Part shown: positions 1 through 8,714 of the stretch, piece by piece
How positions within the stretch are numbered: the stretch's first letter is position 1
How the letters are laid out: every line of letters starts with the position of its first letter
Source: Bacteroidota bacterium
GTDB taxonomy: Bacteria; Bacteroidota; Bacteroidia; UKL13-3
Direction of reading: 5' to 3'
DNA length: 34,396 nt
NCBI GenBank assembly: GCA_947492885.1
Contig: CANLPK010000020.1
Location: forward strand, 1 to 34,396
Made by a program: the position numbers and the translations under genes
The notes under the pieces: model-generated
The model's database searches: none
What the model was told of the DNA's origin: nothing
Seen by the model: the letters and a program-made list of their open reading frames with translations, nothing else

Positions 1-413
1 TGAGGGAGTACTTCTGTTTTGAAATATTCTTTTAATTCGGTGGCATCGGTTTTATTGAGCTGACTATCGTTAATCATCTCAATATTTTCCTTTTTCAGTT
101 CGGCTATTAAACTTTTATATGTTGTTTCAAATTCATCTTGTAACTGAAAAACCTTTTCCTGAATTTGTTTAAGTATTATTTCTGGATTGTATTTTAAGGC
201 GAAGGTTTTCTTAAGCAAACTCATTCGTTGGTGAGATGCCACACGAACTCTAAAAAACTCATCCAAGTTATTACTAAAGATACCCAAGAATTTAATCCTC
301 TCAATTAATGGCACATTGGGGTTTTGTGCTTCTTGTAAAACGCGCTGATTAAAATAAAGCCAGCTTAAATCACGATCAATAAATAATCCCTGCTTATTTT
401 TAGTTACCTCCAT
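1..413 (-). CDS. ppk1: Polyphosphate kinase Ppk1, N-terminal part (cut by window edge)
   Basis: I translated the minus strand from the ATG at 413 and it stays open for 137 codons to the window edge. The start reads [19 protein letters not shown], then [20 protein letters not shown] and [16 protein letters not shown]. These are the hallmark N-domain blocks of polyphosphate kinase 1 (RDLSWLxFNxRVLxEA and FLxIFSxNLDEFFxVRV). Ppk1 reversibly polymerises the gamma phosphate of ATP into inorganic polyphosphate, usually at the inner membrane. Only the N domain and the beginning of the head domain are present; the catalytic histidines and ATP-binding regions lie outside, so integrity of the whole enzyme cannot be judged. 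It is divergent from rlmH with about 110 bases between them. Confidence 0.93.
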   Translation of the reverse strand, partial: MEVTKNKQGLFIDRDLSWLYFNQRVLQEAQNPNVPLIERIKFLGIFSNNLDEFFRVRVASHQRMSLLKKTFALKYNPEIILKQIQEKVFQLQDEFETTYKSLIAELKKENIEMINDSQLNKTDATELKEYFKTEVLP

Positions 414-417
414 CCTG

Positions 418-425
418 CGAAAATA
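418..425 (-). promoter_or_regulatory. Candidate -7 box (TATTTTCG) for ppk1
   Basis: On the minus strand TATTTTCG matches the Bacteroidota -7 consensus TAnnTTTG with one mismatch. It lies only four bases before the ppk1 ATG, so a transcript from it would be nearly or fully leaderless. No good -33 TTTG was seen at the expected spacing, so support is weak. Confidence 0.3.
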
Positions 426-522
426 AATTATTCTTCTCTTCTTACCATGTTATTTATTTATTAATGTGGCTTCTTTTTAGCATAAATGGCAAGTTTGAAA
501 TTTTATGTAAGTTGCGTTCCGT

Positions 523-993
523 ATGAAAATTACCGTATTGAGTATAGGCAAGACAAAAGAACCGTTTTTAAAGGAAGGACTCGGAATATATTTAGAAAAA
601 ATTAAACGATATTGCCCTTTAGAATGGATAGAGATGGAGGATGTAAAAAATGCAGCCTCATTGCCCAAGGAAGAACTAAAACGCAAGGAATCTAAATTAT
701 TTCTTGACAAAATAAAACCAACCGATTATATTATAATGCTCGATGAGCATGGGAAAGAGTTTAGCTCAACCAAACTGGCAAACGAATTTCAGGGAGTCAT
801 GAATCGAGGAGTATCCAATATGGTGTTCTTAATTGGTGGTGCTTTTGGTTTTGATGAAAGCATTGAAAAAATCACCCAGAAGAAAATTGCCCTCTCACAA
901 CTTACGTTTACGCATCAAATGATACGGCTTTTATTATCAGAACAAATTTACCGTGTATTTACCATTCTTAATAATGAAAAGTACCATCACTAG
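523..993 (+). CDS. rlmH: 23S rRNA (pseudouridine1915-N3)-methyltransferase RlmH
   Basis: This 156-residue protein has the usual RlmH length and pattern. It starts MKITVLSIGKTK, has the central LDEHGKEFSS block, the SAM-binding knot block FLIGGAFGF, the helix LSQLTFTHQMIRLLLSEQIYR, and ends with the family's terminal tyrosine-histidine-histidine signature (KYHH). RlmH is a SPOUT-class trefoil-knot enzyme that uses SAM to methylate N3 of pseudouridine 1915 in helix 69 of 23S rRNA on assembled 70S ribosomes. It stands alone, divergent from ppk1 and 38 bases upstream of trxB, which has its own promoter-like box. Nothing is missing. Confidence 0.95.
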   Translation: MKITVLSIGKTKEPFLKEGLGIYLEKIKRYCPLEWIEMEDVKNAASLPKEELKRKESKLFLDKIKPTDYIIMLDEHGKEFSSTKLANEFQGVMNRGVSNMVFLIGGAFGFDESIEKITQKKIALSQLTFTHQMIRLLLSEQIYRVFTILNNEKYHH

Positions 994-1010
994 TTAATTC
1001 GTATTTATAT

Positions 1011-1018
1011 TATCTTTG
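1011..1018 (+). promoter_or_regulatory. Candidate -7 box (TATCTTTG) for trxB
   Basis: TATCTTTG is a perfect match to the Bacteroidota -7 element TAnnTTTG and lies 13 bases before the trxB ATG, in the gap after rlmH. The -33 element at the expected distance is weak, so trxB may also be co-transcribed with rlmH. Confidence 0.5.
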
Positions 1019-1031
1019 CCATCTTATTAAA

Positions 1032-1967
1032 ATGGAACATATTCAATGCTTAATTATCGGTTCGGGCCCTGCTGGGTATACCGCAGCCGTTTATGCCGCC
1101 CGTGCCGATCTGAAACCAGTAATGTATGAAGGAATGGAGCCCGGTGGTCAGTTAATGATTACTACAGAAGTGGAAAATTACCCTGGCTTTCCTACAGGAG
1201 TGCAAGGCCCGGAGTTGATGGCGCATTTCAGAGAACAAGCCCTTCGTTTCAAAACAGATGTGCGAATTGGAATGGCGACAAAAGTTGATTTCAATTCAAC
1301 ACCCAAACGCGTATGGATTGATAATGAAAAAGAAATCACTGCTGATACCGTAATTATTGCGACAGGTGCAAGTGCCAAATGGTTAGGATTAGAAAGTGAA
1401 ATTCGTTTAAGAAATTTAGGAGGTGGTGTTAGTGCCTGTGCAGTATGCGATGGGTTTTTCTATCGTGGTAAGGAGGTTGCTATTGTAGGTGCTGGTGATA
1501 CCGCGTGTGAAGAAGCACATTATCTATCAAAACTTTGTACAAAAGTATATATGATTGTTCGTCGCGATCAGTTCAGGGCTTCCAAAGCAATGCAACATCG
1601 CGTACAAACTACACCAAATATTGAAATTCTATATAGCAGTGAAACGCAAGAAGTACAGGGTGAACATGTGGTAGAAAGTGCTTTAATAAAGAATACAGTT
1701 ACAGGAGATGTTCGTCAGATTAAAATTGATGGATTCTTTGTGGCAATTGGACATCAGCCCAATACTGGAATCTTCAAAGGTTTCATTGATATGGATGAAC
1801 AAGATTATATTATAACCCAACCCGATAGCACGAAAACAAATATTGAAGGTGTTTTTGCATGTGGTGATGCTCAGGATAAAATTTATCGTCAGGCTATTAC
1901 TGCTGCTGGAACAGGATGTATGGCGGCCCTCGATGCAGAAAGATATTTAGCAGCGAAAGGACACTAA
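1032..1967 (+). CDS. trxB: Thioredoxin-disulfide reductase TrxB
   Basis: A 311-residue flavoprotein that moves electrons from NADPH through FAD and a redox disulfide to thioredoxin. The N-terminal FAD Rossmann motif is GSGPAGYTAAVYAAR (about residues 10-24), followed by EGMEPGGQLMITTEVENYPG. The redox-active pair is in CAVCDG (Cys136 and Cys139). The NADPH-binding motif GAGDTACEEA follows, and the C-terminal FAD block is GVFACGDAQDKIYRQAITAAGTG. Length and all motifs are normal for the bacterial low-molecular-weight enzyme. A terminator hairpin follows directly, and the next gene, a peroxiredoxin that may use the same thioredoxin electrons, converges from the other side. Confidence 0.95.
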   Translation: MEHIQCLIIGSGPAGYTAAVYAARADLKPVMYEGMEPGGQLMITTEVENYPGFPTGVQGPELMAHFREQALRFKTDVRIGMATKVDFNSTPKRVWIDNEKEITADTVIIATGASAKWLGLESEIRLRNLGGGVSACAVCDGFFYRGKEVAIVGAGDTACEEAHYLSKLCTKVYMIVRRDQFRASKAMQHRVQTTPNIEILYSSETQEVQGEHVVESALIKNTVTGDVRQIKIDGFFVAIGHQPNTGIFKGFIDMDEQDYIITQPDSTKTNIEGVFACGDAQDKIYRQAITAAGTGCMAALDAERYLAAKGH

Positions 1968-1980
1968 AATTTATTCAACA

Positions 1981-2020
1981 TAAAAAAAGCCATTCAGAAA
2001 TTCTGAATGGCTTTTTTATT
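1981..2020. terminator. Bidirectional intrinsic terminator between trxB and peroxiredoxin
   Basis: A near-perfect inverted repeat has stem GCCATTCAG / CTGAATGGC around a five-base loop, flanked by a run of A on the left and T on the right. It can therefore terminate both the plus-strand trxB transcript and the convergent minus-strand peroxiredoxin transcript. Confidence 0.88.
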
Positions 2021-2034
2021 TTAGAATGAATGGA

Positions 2035-2502
2035 TTACATTTTCTCCAATACTGCTCTCATTGCAGCAAAGTTTACTTGCTCTCCTGCATTTGCCATTTG
2101 CTCAGAATATTGAATGATACCATTACCATCAATAATAAAAGCTGAACGTTTCGCTGGTCCGTGCATATTTAAAATCCAAACAGGTTCAAATACATCGTAT
2201 GCTTTGTTTACTTCGTGATTATAATCACTTAATAAATCGAATTCTAAATTTTGCTCTGCTTTGAATTTACCTAATGTGAAAGGGCTATCAGAACTACATC
2301 CTAGAACAACACAATTTAAATTGTTATAAAATGAATAGTCATCACGAAGACCACACATTTGTGCAGTACAAACTCCTGTGAATGCACCTGGGAAGAAATT
2401 TAAAACAACTGTTTTACCAGCAAAATCAGATAAAGAAACTTCTTTCTTTTCGGTATTGAATAATTTAAATTCGGGGGCTTTGGTGCCTACTTGAAGTGCC
2501 AT
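2035..2502 (-). CDS. Peroxiredoxin (AhpC/TSA-redoxin family)
   Basis: A 155-residue thiol peroxidase reducing hydrogen peroxide or organic hydroperoxides. The catalytic motif PGAFTGVCTAQMC contains the conserved Pro, Thr42 and the peroxidatic Cys45. A second cysteine at position 50 is placed like the resolving cysteine of BCP/PrxQ-type enzymes, although the overall sequence also resembles the AhpE/Prx5 group. Further family blocks are LGCSSDSPFTLGKF and FIIDGNGIIQYSE. There is no signal peptide, so it is cytosolic. It is the last gene of a minus-strand set, 20 bases after the NlpC/P60 gene, and stops at the bidirectional terminator. The physiological reductant is probably thioredoxin, which fits the trxB neighbour. 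Confidence 0.88.
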   Translation of the reverse strand: MALQVGTKAPEFKLFNTEKKEVSLSDFAGKTVVLNFFPGAFTGVCTAQMCGLRDDYSFYNNLNCVVLGCSSDSPFTLGKFKAEQNLEFDLLSDYNHEVNKAYDVFEPVWILNMHGPAKRSAFIIDGNGIIQYSEQMANAGEQVNFAAMRAVLEKM

Positions 2503-2522
2503 ATATATAATAATTTAGTTAA

Positions 2523-3302
2523 TTAAGAATTGAAATTTTTGATGCGTTTAATGAATCGCAATTTATGTGTGTATTGTTTTAGATCGGTATTGTAAATTCC
2601 ATTTTGATCTATTTTATCTATTTTAACTTTACCACTTGCATGAATTATTTGTTCGTTATCCAACATAATTCCTACATGAGTAATTTTATCATCAGTTCCA
2701 AAAAAGGCCAAATCGCCAATCACGGCCTCATGAATAAATGTAATGAATTCGCCTTGTGTAGCTTGTTGCCATGCATCGCGTTTCAATCTTACATTCATGA
2801 TTTTAAAAACCAGCTGAGTGAATCCACTGCAATCGATTCCAAAAGGTGTTCTACCTCCCCATCGGTAGGGTGCGTGCAAAAACTGCATTACCGTTTTTTG
2901 GAGAAAGGCGATATCGTATTTTTTCTTTGGGCTAGTAACTCTACCGTTTACATTGAATTTCTCTTTCCCAAGTTTTACAATGAGTCCATCGTAGTTAGGT
3001 AGCGAGCTTCCTATTAAAATTGGTATTTGTCGCTTGTTACTAATGGCAGGCTGCAATATATCATAACTGCAGGCATGCATTTTTTTTCTATCGCTTTTAT
3101 AATCAACTGCGCTGCAGATTGCATATACTGTATTTGAAATCCATCCTTCATAGTCGTCGTAACTGCATTTTATTTTAATCCAGTCTTTGTGCTCATCAAG
3201 AACTTCAAAGCTATCACCAAATAGCAATTCCGACACTTGTTCACTACGATGAGAAGGTTCTTTCCGTATAGGTACACAAGAAATATCGCAGATACCGTAC
3301 AT
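2523..3302 (-). CDS. NlpC/P60 family cysteine hydrolase with SH3b domain
   Basis: A cell-wall peptidase-like protein that probably cleaves within the peptide stems of peptidoglycan. The N-terminal part (about residues 1-65) looks like an SH3b domain (VPIRKEPSHRSEQVSELLFG, then DWIKI and EGWIS). The C-terminal NlpC/P60 domain has YRWGG, the catalytic cysteine in DCSGF, the histidine in THVGI, and IIHASG. An upstream in-frame ATG at 3341 would add 13 residues (MIIFLCLTSFIES), but I chose the ATG at 3302 because this family in Bacteroidota usually begins with MYGIC-like sequence. With that start the protein is 259 residues and has no signal peptide. It lies 89 bases after the ferredoxin gene and 20 bases before the peroxiredoxin gene. 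Confidence 0.85.
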   Translation of the reverse strand: MYGICDISCVPIRKEPSHRSEQVSELLFGDSFEVLDEHKDWIKIKCSYDDYEGWISNTVYAICSAVDYKSDRKKMHACSYDILQPAISNKRQIPILIGSSLPNYDGLIVKLGKEKFNVNGRVTSPKKKYDIAFLQKTVMQFLHAPYRWGGRTPFGIDCSGFTQLVFKIMNVRLKRDAWQQATQGEFITFIHEAVIGDLAFFGTDDKITHVGIMLDNEQIIHASGKVKIDKIDQNGIYNTDLKQYTHKLRFIKRIKNFNS

Positions 3303-3391
3303 GCTTTCTATAAAAGAAGTAAGGCATAAGAAAATGATCACTCCATAAATTTGAAGATGAATTTACTTATGCCTTCTGTCCTTTAAAATTC

Positions 3392-3778
<387 letters not shown>

Positions 3779-3812
3779 TCAAAATCAACAGATAAATTTT
3801 CGAATTTAGAAT

Positions 3813-3837
3813 GTGTATAAACTTAGAAATTATACAC
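3813..3837 (-). repeat. Inverted repeat at the end of the thiolase gene
   Basis: GTGTATAA and TTATACAC form 8-base arms around a nine-base loop, overlapping the last codons and stop of the thiolase gene. On the minus strand it could form a hairpin in the mRNA tail, but no T-run follows, so it is only weakly terminator-like. Confidence 0.4.
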
Positions 3838-5008
3838 GTTCTATAACGAGGGCACTCGCTCCTCCCCCACCATTGCAAATACCGGTAACTCCATATTTCT
3901 TTTGGTTTGCAATTAACTGACTAACTAAAGTACATACGATACGGCTTCCGCTACTTCCCAATGGATGACCTAAGGCCACGGCACCTCCCCAAATATTTAC
4001 TTTGGCAGGATCTAAATTAAGCTTAGCAATATTAGCCAAACCAACTACCGCAAATGCTTCATTCAGTTCAAACAAATCCACTTGATCAATATTAATTCCT
4101 GCCTTATCCAATGCTTTAGGTATTGCCAAAGAAGGTGCGGTAGTGAACCATTCTGGAGCCTGAGCTGCATCGGCATAACCAATGATTTTTGCCAAGGGTT
4201 TCAATCCGAGTTCTTTTACTTTTTCTCCGCTCATTAATACCAGTGCACTGGCACCATCATTCATGGTTGATGCATTGGCGGCGGTAACTGTTCCGTCTTT
4301 TATAAACACTGGACGCAATCCAGGAATCTTATCGAAATTAACTTTGTTATAATCTTCATCAGCGCTGATAGTAACGGTTTCTTTACCCTTATTTACTTCT
4401 ACGCCAACCATTTCATAATTATAATGACCAGCAGCATAAGCAGCAGCGGCTCTTTGATAAGATTCAATGGCGAAAGCATCTTGTTGCTCGCGGGTGAAGT
4501 TCATTTCTTTAGCACAGAGTTCGGCGCAATTACCCATGGCGTAATCGTTATAAACATCCCACAATCCATCTTTTTGCAATCCATCAACCAATACGCCATT
4601 ACCATATTTATAACCACTACGACCTTTGTCGATATAGTATGGTACGCTGCTCATATTCTCCATACCACCAGCAACAACGATATCGGCATCGCCTAATAAA
4701 ATGCTTTGGGTTGCAAGCATCAATGCTTTACTTCCTGATGCACATACTTTATTAATGGTTGTACAAGGAATATTATTTCCCAAACCAGCATAAATAGCTA
4801 CTTGAGTTGCAGGAGCTTGTCCGAGTGAGGCTTGCAATACATTTCCCATATACAATTCCTGAACATGAGAAGGTTCAATACCAGCTCTCTTTACAGCTTC
4901 TTTAACCGCAATGGCTCCTAGGCGAGTTGCAGGAACTCCACTTAGCGACCCCATAAAACTGCCCATTGGTGTGCGGGCTATCGATACGATAAATACTTCT
5001 TTTGACAT
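3830..5008 (-). CDS. Acetyl-CoA C-acetyltransferase (thiolase)
   Basis: A 392-residue thiolase that condenses two acetyl-CoA to acetoacetyl-CoA or runs in reverse in fatty-acid or ketone degradation. The nucleophilic cysteine is in NKVCASGSKA (Cys89). Other family blocks are AGGMENMSSVPYY, NASTMNDGASALVLMS, the NEAFA motif, the catalytic histidine in GGAVALGHPLGSSGSR and the C-terminal CNGGGGASA with the second catalytic cysteine. Length is typical of the AtoB/PhaA class. No beta-oxidation partner is adjacent. A well-formed promoter sits upstream, back to back with the promoter of the divergent membrane-protein gene. Substrate chain length cannot be settled from sequence alone. Confidence 0.92.
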   Translation of the reverse strand: MSKEVFIVSIARTPMGSFMGSLSGVPATRLGAIAVKEAVKRAGIEPSHVQELYMGNVLQASLGQAPATQVAIYAGLGNNIPCTTINKVCASGSKALMLATQSILLGDADIVVAGGMENMSSVPYYIDKGRSGYKYGNGVLVDGLQKDGLWDVYNDYAMGNCAELCAKEMNFTREQQDAFAIESYQRAAAAYAAGHYNYEMVGVEVNKGKETVTISADEDYNKVNFDKIPGLRPVFIKDGTVTAANASTMNDGASALVLMSGEKVKELGLKPLAKIIGYADAAQAPEWFTTAPSLAIPKALDKAGINIDQVDLFELNEAFAVVGLANIAKLNLDPAKVNIWGGAVALGHPLGSSGSRIVCTLVSQLIANQKKYGVTGICNGGGGASALVIERV

Positions 5009-5033
5009 AATAATCGGGTTGATTTTAGAAGCG

Positions 5034-5064
5034 CAAAAGTATGGAAAACATGTTAATTGCCAAC
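5034..5064 (-). promoter_or_regulatory. Bacteroidota-type promoter for thiolase gene
   Basis: On the minus strand GTTG, a 19-base spacer and TACTTTTG match the TTTG-N19-TAnnTTTG consensus with one mismatch in the -33 box. It lies 25 bases before the thiolase ATG. Confidence 0.6.
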
Positions 5065-5069
5065 TGATT

Positions 5070-5101
5070 ATTGTTATTTGAAGAGGGATAAGTTAACTTC
5101 G
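5070..5101 (+). promoter_or_regulatory. Candidate promoter for the GT-C-like membrane protein gene
   Basis: ATTG, a 20-base spacer and TAACTTCG resemble the Bacteroidota consensus with one mismatch in each box. The -7 box ends five bases before the ATG at 5107, implying an almost leaderless mRNA. Its -33 box is only five bases from the -33 box of the divergent thiolase promoter, so the two may compete or be co-regulated. Confidence 0.42.
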
Positions 5102-5106
5102 CCACA

Positions 5107-6555
5107 ATGCATAACGTTCACCAATTCTTTCACAAGTATTTTTATGGAATCATGGGGAGCTATTTTCTCGTGCTGATCTATGTTTTTGGGCAGGATCCCT
5201 TTTTTGGTGATTCAATAACTTCCACCTCCCGCCTGGCTACAAATATTTATGAAAATGGAACCATCTTCTATGCGTTTGGAAGTGATCCTGGTCATCCCCC
5301 ACTCTATTCGCTAATTATGGCATTGAGTTGGAAACTGTTTGGAAAATCACTTTTGGTGAGTCATATCTATGGTATGCTATGGTGTGTATTTTTATTGATG
5401 GGTTTCCGAAAACTATGCAGCCTTTATCTAAATTCAACAAATACCAATTATGCCACGCTTTTGGTGATGGTGCACCCCACCTTTATAACACAAAATGCGA
5501 TGATGTTGAATACTGCGATGCTCATGGGATTATTTTTGTTTGGGGTATATTATTTATTGAGTAATAAAACTTTGTTATTTGTATTGATTACAAGCATTAT
5601 GATGCTTACCCATCTGCAAGGGGCCTATTTTTTGGCTGCATTCGCTGCTGGCGACATTTATATGCATTGGAAGAAATTGGAATGGAAGCAATTCTTTATC
5701 AAGCGTTTTTTTGTGTATGCTATTCCATTTGCGGTATTTATGCTCTGGATGATTGTTCATTATAAACATGCTGGATGGTGGATTAAATCGCCCGACTTTA
5801 CCGACACTGCTGAAACAAATTCAATAGGGCAAATAGTGAAAGGCATGGCTTATTGTATCTGGCGCTTTGTTGATTATGGAATGATTATTCCAATTGTGTT
5901 TTATGCCTATTTTCAATGGAAAAGAAAGTCGGCAACCTTGAACACGCAAGTGTTTTGGGTATTAGTAACAGTAACTTCCATTATTTTAAGTATCACTTTA
6001 AAGAACACCATTGCACATCGTTATTTTTTAGGGCTGGAGTGTTGGTTTTTAATTTTATTCATGAATGTATTACAAGCATCTTCTTTACCACGAAGAATAA
6101 TTTATATCACCACATTTTTATTCCTCTGTATTGGAAGTTTTATTTATTATCCTGGCAAAACCATTGCAGATGCGAATATCCAGTATCGTGGCTATTTTGA
6201 GATAGATCAATTTACAATGAAATCTTACGACGATACAAGCAAGGTTTATAGTAAAGCCCCTATTGCCAATCCATCAAAATTCATCGACTTAGGTTCTGAC
6301 AATTCCACCATTTTACGAATAGGCGAAAGTTTGGATAGCCTTCCTATTGTAATAAGTAGTAATATTTGTGCAGAATTCACTCATGACGAACAAGAAACAC
6401 TGAGTCATTGGTATGGTCGAAGTTTTGAGCATGGTGCAGTTTACATGAATTATTATCTGAACCCGAAATTTTATGACAAGCCAGAAGGATGGCAATTACG
6501 ATCACCTGGAGTCTTAGAACTGTTGATTTTGAAATTAAAAAAACAATATAAATAA
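5107..6555 (+). CDS. Polytopic membrane protein, probable GT-C-fold glycosyltransferase
   Basis: A 482-residue membrane protein with about eight to ten hydrophobic segments in its first 350 residues (for example near 15-30, 95-110, 115-170, 195-215, 250-300 and 330-350) and a soluble C-terminal part of about 120 residues. An early extracytoplasmic loop holds QDPFFGDSI with an acidic residue and then DPGHPPLYSLIMALSWKLFG, which resembles the N-terminal acidic/proline region of ArnT/PMT-type polyprenyl-phosphate-dependent glycosyltransferases (GT39/GT83-like). Function as a sugar transferase to lipid or protein is inference; no acceptor is identified. It overlaps nothing and is 10 bases before the DUF421 gene, so the two are probably co-transcribed. 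Confidence 0.65.
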   Translation: MHNVHQFFHKYFYGIMGSYFLVLIYVFGQDPFFGDSITSTSRLATNIYENGTIFYAFGSDPGHPPLYSLIMALSWKLFGKSLLVSHIYGMLWCVFLLMGFRKLCSLYLNSTNTNYATLLVMVHPTFITQNAMMLNTAMLMGLFLFGVYYLLSNKTLLFVLITSIMMLTHLQGAYFLAAFAAGDIYMHWKKLEWKQFFIKRFFVYAIPFAVFMLWMIVHYKHAGWWIKSPDFTDTAETNSIGQIVKGMAYCIWRFVDYGMIIPIVFYAYFQWKRKSATLNTQVFWVLVTVTSIILSITLKNTIAHRYFLGLECWFLILFMNVLQASSLPRRIIYITTFLFLCIGSFIYYPGKTIADANIQYRGYFEIDQFTMKSYDDTSKVYSKAPIANPSKFIDLGSDNSTILRIGESLDSLPIVISSNICAEFTHDEQETLSHWYGRSFEHGAVYMNYYLNPKFYDKPEGWQLRSPGVLELLILKLKKQYK

Positions 6556-6565
6556 ATCAGGAATC

Positions 6566-7075
6566 ATGGATTACGAAGTCGTTTATAGAAGTGCCGCCGT
6601 TTATATCTTTATGGTGGTTGCAATTAGAGTTGCAGGCAAAAAAGAGTTATCGCAATTATCTACTACCGATTTGGTATTTATTATACTCATAAGTAATGCA
6701 GTTCAAAATGCCATGGTAGGAAATAACACCTCCTTACTGGGTGGTATTATTGCGGCATCCACATTATTTGTTTTGAATTATATCCTCAAATTAGGAATTT
6801 TCAATAGTAAATTATTTAAGAAAGCGCTAGAGGGGGAACCAATATTATTGGTACTTGACGGCGTTTTATTCGAGGAGAATTTAGCTGATGTAAAAATAAC
6901 CAACTCGGAATTAGAGGAATCGATACGTGAGCATGGTGCCGAAAATCATACCCATGTAAAACTCGCTATGTTAGAGGTTGATGGTAATATAAGTGTGATT
7001 ACCATGGATAATAATATGATTAAACAAACACATCATAAACGCAAGAAAATGCATAAAGCATTTGCTGGCAATTAA
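6566..7075 (+). CDS. DUF421 family membrane protein (YetF-like)
   Basis: A 169-residue protein with three N-terminal hydrophobic segments (about residues 8-23, 35-52 and 57-77) and a cytosolic C-terminal domain. Family blocks are RVAGKKELSQLSTTDLVFII, then LISNAVQNAMVG, then GEPILLVLDGVL and the ELEESIREHG helix. DUF421 proteins such as Bacillus YetF are widespread; no reaction is firmly established for the family. It follows the GT-C-like gene by 10 bases and converges on the amidohydrolase gene with only three bases between the stop codons and no visible terminator. Confidence 0.85.
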   Translation: MDYEVVYRSAAVYIFMVVAIRVAGKKELSQLSTTDLVFIILISNAVQNAMVGNNTSLLGGIIAASTLFVLNYILKLGIFNSKLFKKALEGEPILLVLDGVLFEENLADVKITNSELEESIREHGAENHTHVKLAMLEVDGNISVITMDNNMIKQTHHKRKKMHKAFAGN

Positions 7076-7078
7076 TAA

Positions 7079-8710
7079 TTATTGATGCGCAACTTCTTGT
7101 CCGTTGACAAATGTTTTAAACGGTAATGAATTGCGAATTTGAATCAAATCATCCGTTAAGAAATTCTGATCATAAATTACAAAGTCGGCATACTTCCCTG
7201 CTTCCAAACTACCTTTCTCAGCTTCTTCAAAATTGGCCGTTGCCGCCCAAATGGTAATTCCTTTCAGTGCATCTTCTCTACTTATTCCTTCAGTCATATT
7301 GAATCCATCTTTAGGTTTATTCATTCCATCTTTACGACTCACGGCAGCAAAGAAAGTGTATTGAGGATTTAAATATTCAACAGGAAAATCAGTTCCTAAT
7401 GGAATCCAGTTATTTTGTTTCATCAGGCTGCGGTAAGCATAGGCACCCGGCATGCGACTTTCGCCTAAGCGTGCTTGAGCCCAGCTCATATCGCTGGTGG
7501 CATGGGTTGGTTGAACGGAAGGAACAATACTATAGTCGCCGAAATAATGAAAATCGGCTGGATCTACAATCTGTGCATGTTCAATACGCCATCTCAAATC
7601 GTTTTTGCCTTTTAAGTAATTGGCATAAACACTTAAGATAAATGCATTGGCGCTATCGCCAATAGCATGGGTGTTTAATTGAAACTCGTGCTGAATAGCC
7701 CATGCAGCATACTCTTCGAGTTCGGTAGGTGCAATTAACATGGTTCCAAAATTTCCTGATTGGTCGCTATATTCCTTTTTCAATCGGGCACCACGACTAC
7801 CTAAGGCACCATCGGCATAAACTTTTAATGAGCGTACATCGAGGTAAGGCGTTTTGATTTTTCCTTTCGAATTGAAGAACTCTAAATTTTCTTTTGATGC
7901 GGATACCATAGCATAGATGCGCATTTTCAATTGTCCTGCTTTTTGAAGTGAATCAATAAATAGGATTTGTTTTGGACTTAATCCAGCATCAGCTAAGGAG
8001 GTGATTCCAAGTTTGAAACATTCCTCTTGTGCTTTCATCACCTCTGCTACCATTTGAGATGCTGGCAATTCGGGAATCAATTTTTCGGCTGCTTCCAAGG
8101 CTTTATCGAGAATCAATCCTGTTGGTACTCCATTTTTAGTAATGATATAAGGTGTATTCTCAAAGGGTTTCAATACTTCGGCAGCCATGTCTAAAAACTT
8201 TTGATTCACCAAAGCAGCATGTCCGTCTATACGCTTTAGGAATACTGGCTTATCTCCAAAGAAAGTATTCAATCGTTCGTTGGTTGGGAATTCTTTTTTA
8301 GGCCATTCATTTTGATCCCATCCCCTACCATAAATAAATGAAGGATTCACACGCTGGTTATAGATGGCTACACGCTCTAATACTTTTTCGAAAGCAACCG
8401 TACCTCTTAGTTGGCATTTATATAGGTCACCGGCATATCCCATAAAATGGCAATGGGCATCGATAAATCCAGGGTAAACATACTTCTGAAGCAAGTCGAT
8501 TTTTTCTTTGGAAGTATATTTCTCCATTAAGTCTTTGGTTGTTCCTGTCTCCAATATTTTCCCATCCTTCACGGCAAATGCTTCTGTAATTTGCATTTGC
8601 GCATTCATGGTGACCACTTTCCCATTATAAAAAATGGTGTCGGCTTTCGGTTTGAAATTACATGCTGATAAAAAAATAACAGCGGTGAGTATCGCGAGGT
8701 AAGATTTCAT
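7079..8710 (-). CDS. Amidohydrolase family lipoprotein (YtcJ-like)
   Basis: A 543-residue metal-dependent hydrolase. The N-terminus is a lipoprotein signal ending in LSAC with the lipidated Cys17, so the enzyme is expected to be anchored on the periplasmic side of a membrane. The mature part begins with the composite beta domain (DTIFYNGKVVTMN and VKDGKILETG). The metal-binding HxH is in PGFIDAHCHF (His86, His88), with further ligands expected in LNTHAIGD, RIEHAQ and the aspartate of GTDFPVE. This architecture is the YtcJ/amidohydrolase-3 group, whose members act on amide or imide bonds of varied substrates; the substrate here is unknown. It is the last gene of a three-gene minus-strand operon, four bases after the alkyltransferase-like gene. 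Confidence 0.88.
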   Translation of the reverse strand: MKSYLAILTAVIFLSACNFKPKADTIFYNGKVVTMNAQMQITEAFAVKDGKILETGTTKDLMEKYTSKEKIDLLQKYVYPGFIDAHCHFMGYAGDLYKCQLRGTVAFEKVLERVAIYNQRVNPSFIYGRGWDQNEWPKKEFPTNERLNTFFGDKPVFLKRIDGHAALVNQKFLDMAAEVLKPFENTPYIITKNGVPTGLILDKALEAAEKLIPELPASQMVAEVMKAQEECFKLGITSLADAGLSPKQILFIDSLQKAGQLKMRIYAMVSASKENLEFFNSKGKIKTPYLDVRSLKVYADGALGSRGARLKKEYSDQSGNFGTMLIAPTELEEYAAWAIQHEFQLNTHAIGDSANAFILSVYANYLKGKNDLRWRIEHAQIVDPADFHYFGDYSIVPSVQPTHATSDMSWAQARLGESRMPGAYAYRSLMKQNNWIPLGTDFPVEYLNPQYTFFAAVSRKDGMNKPKDGFNMTEGISREDALKGITIWAATANFEEAEKGSLEAGKYADFVIYDQNFLTDDLIQIRNSLPFKTFVNGQEVAHQ

Positions 8711-8714
8711 GTAT

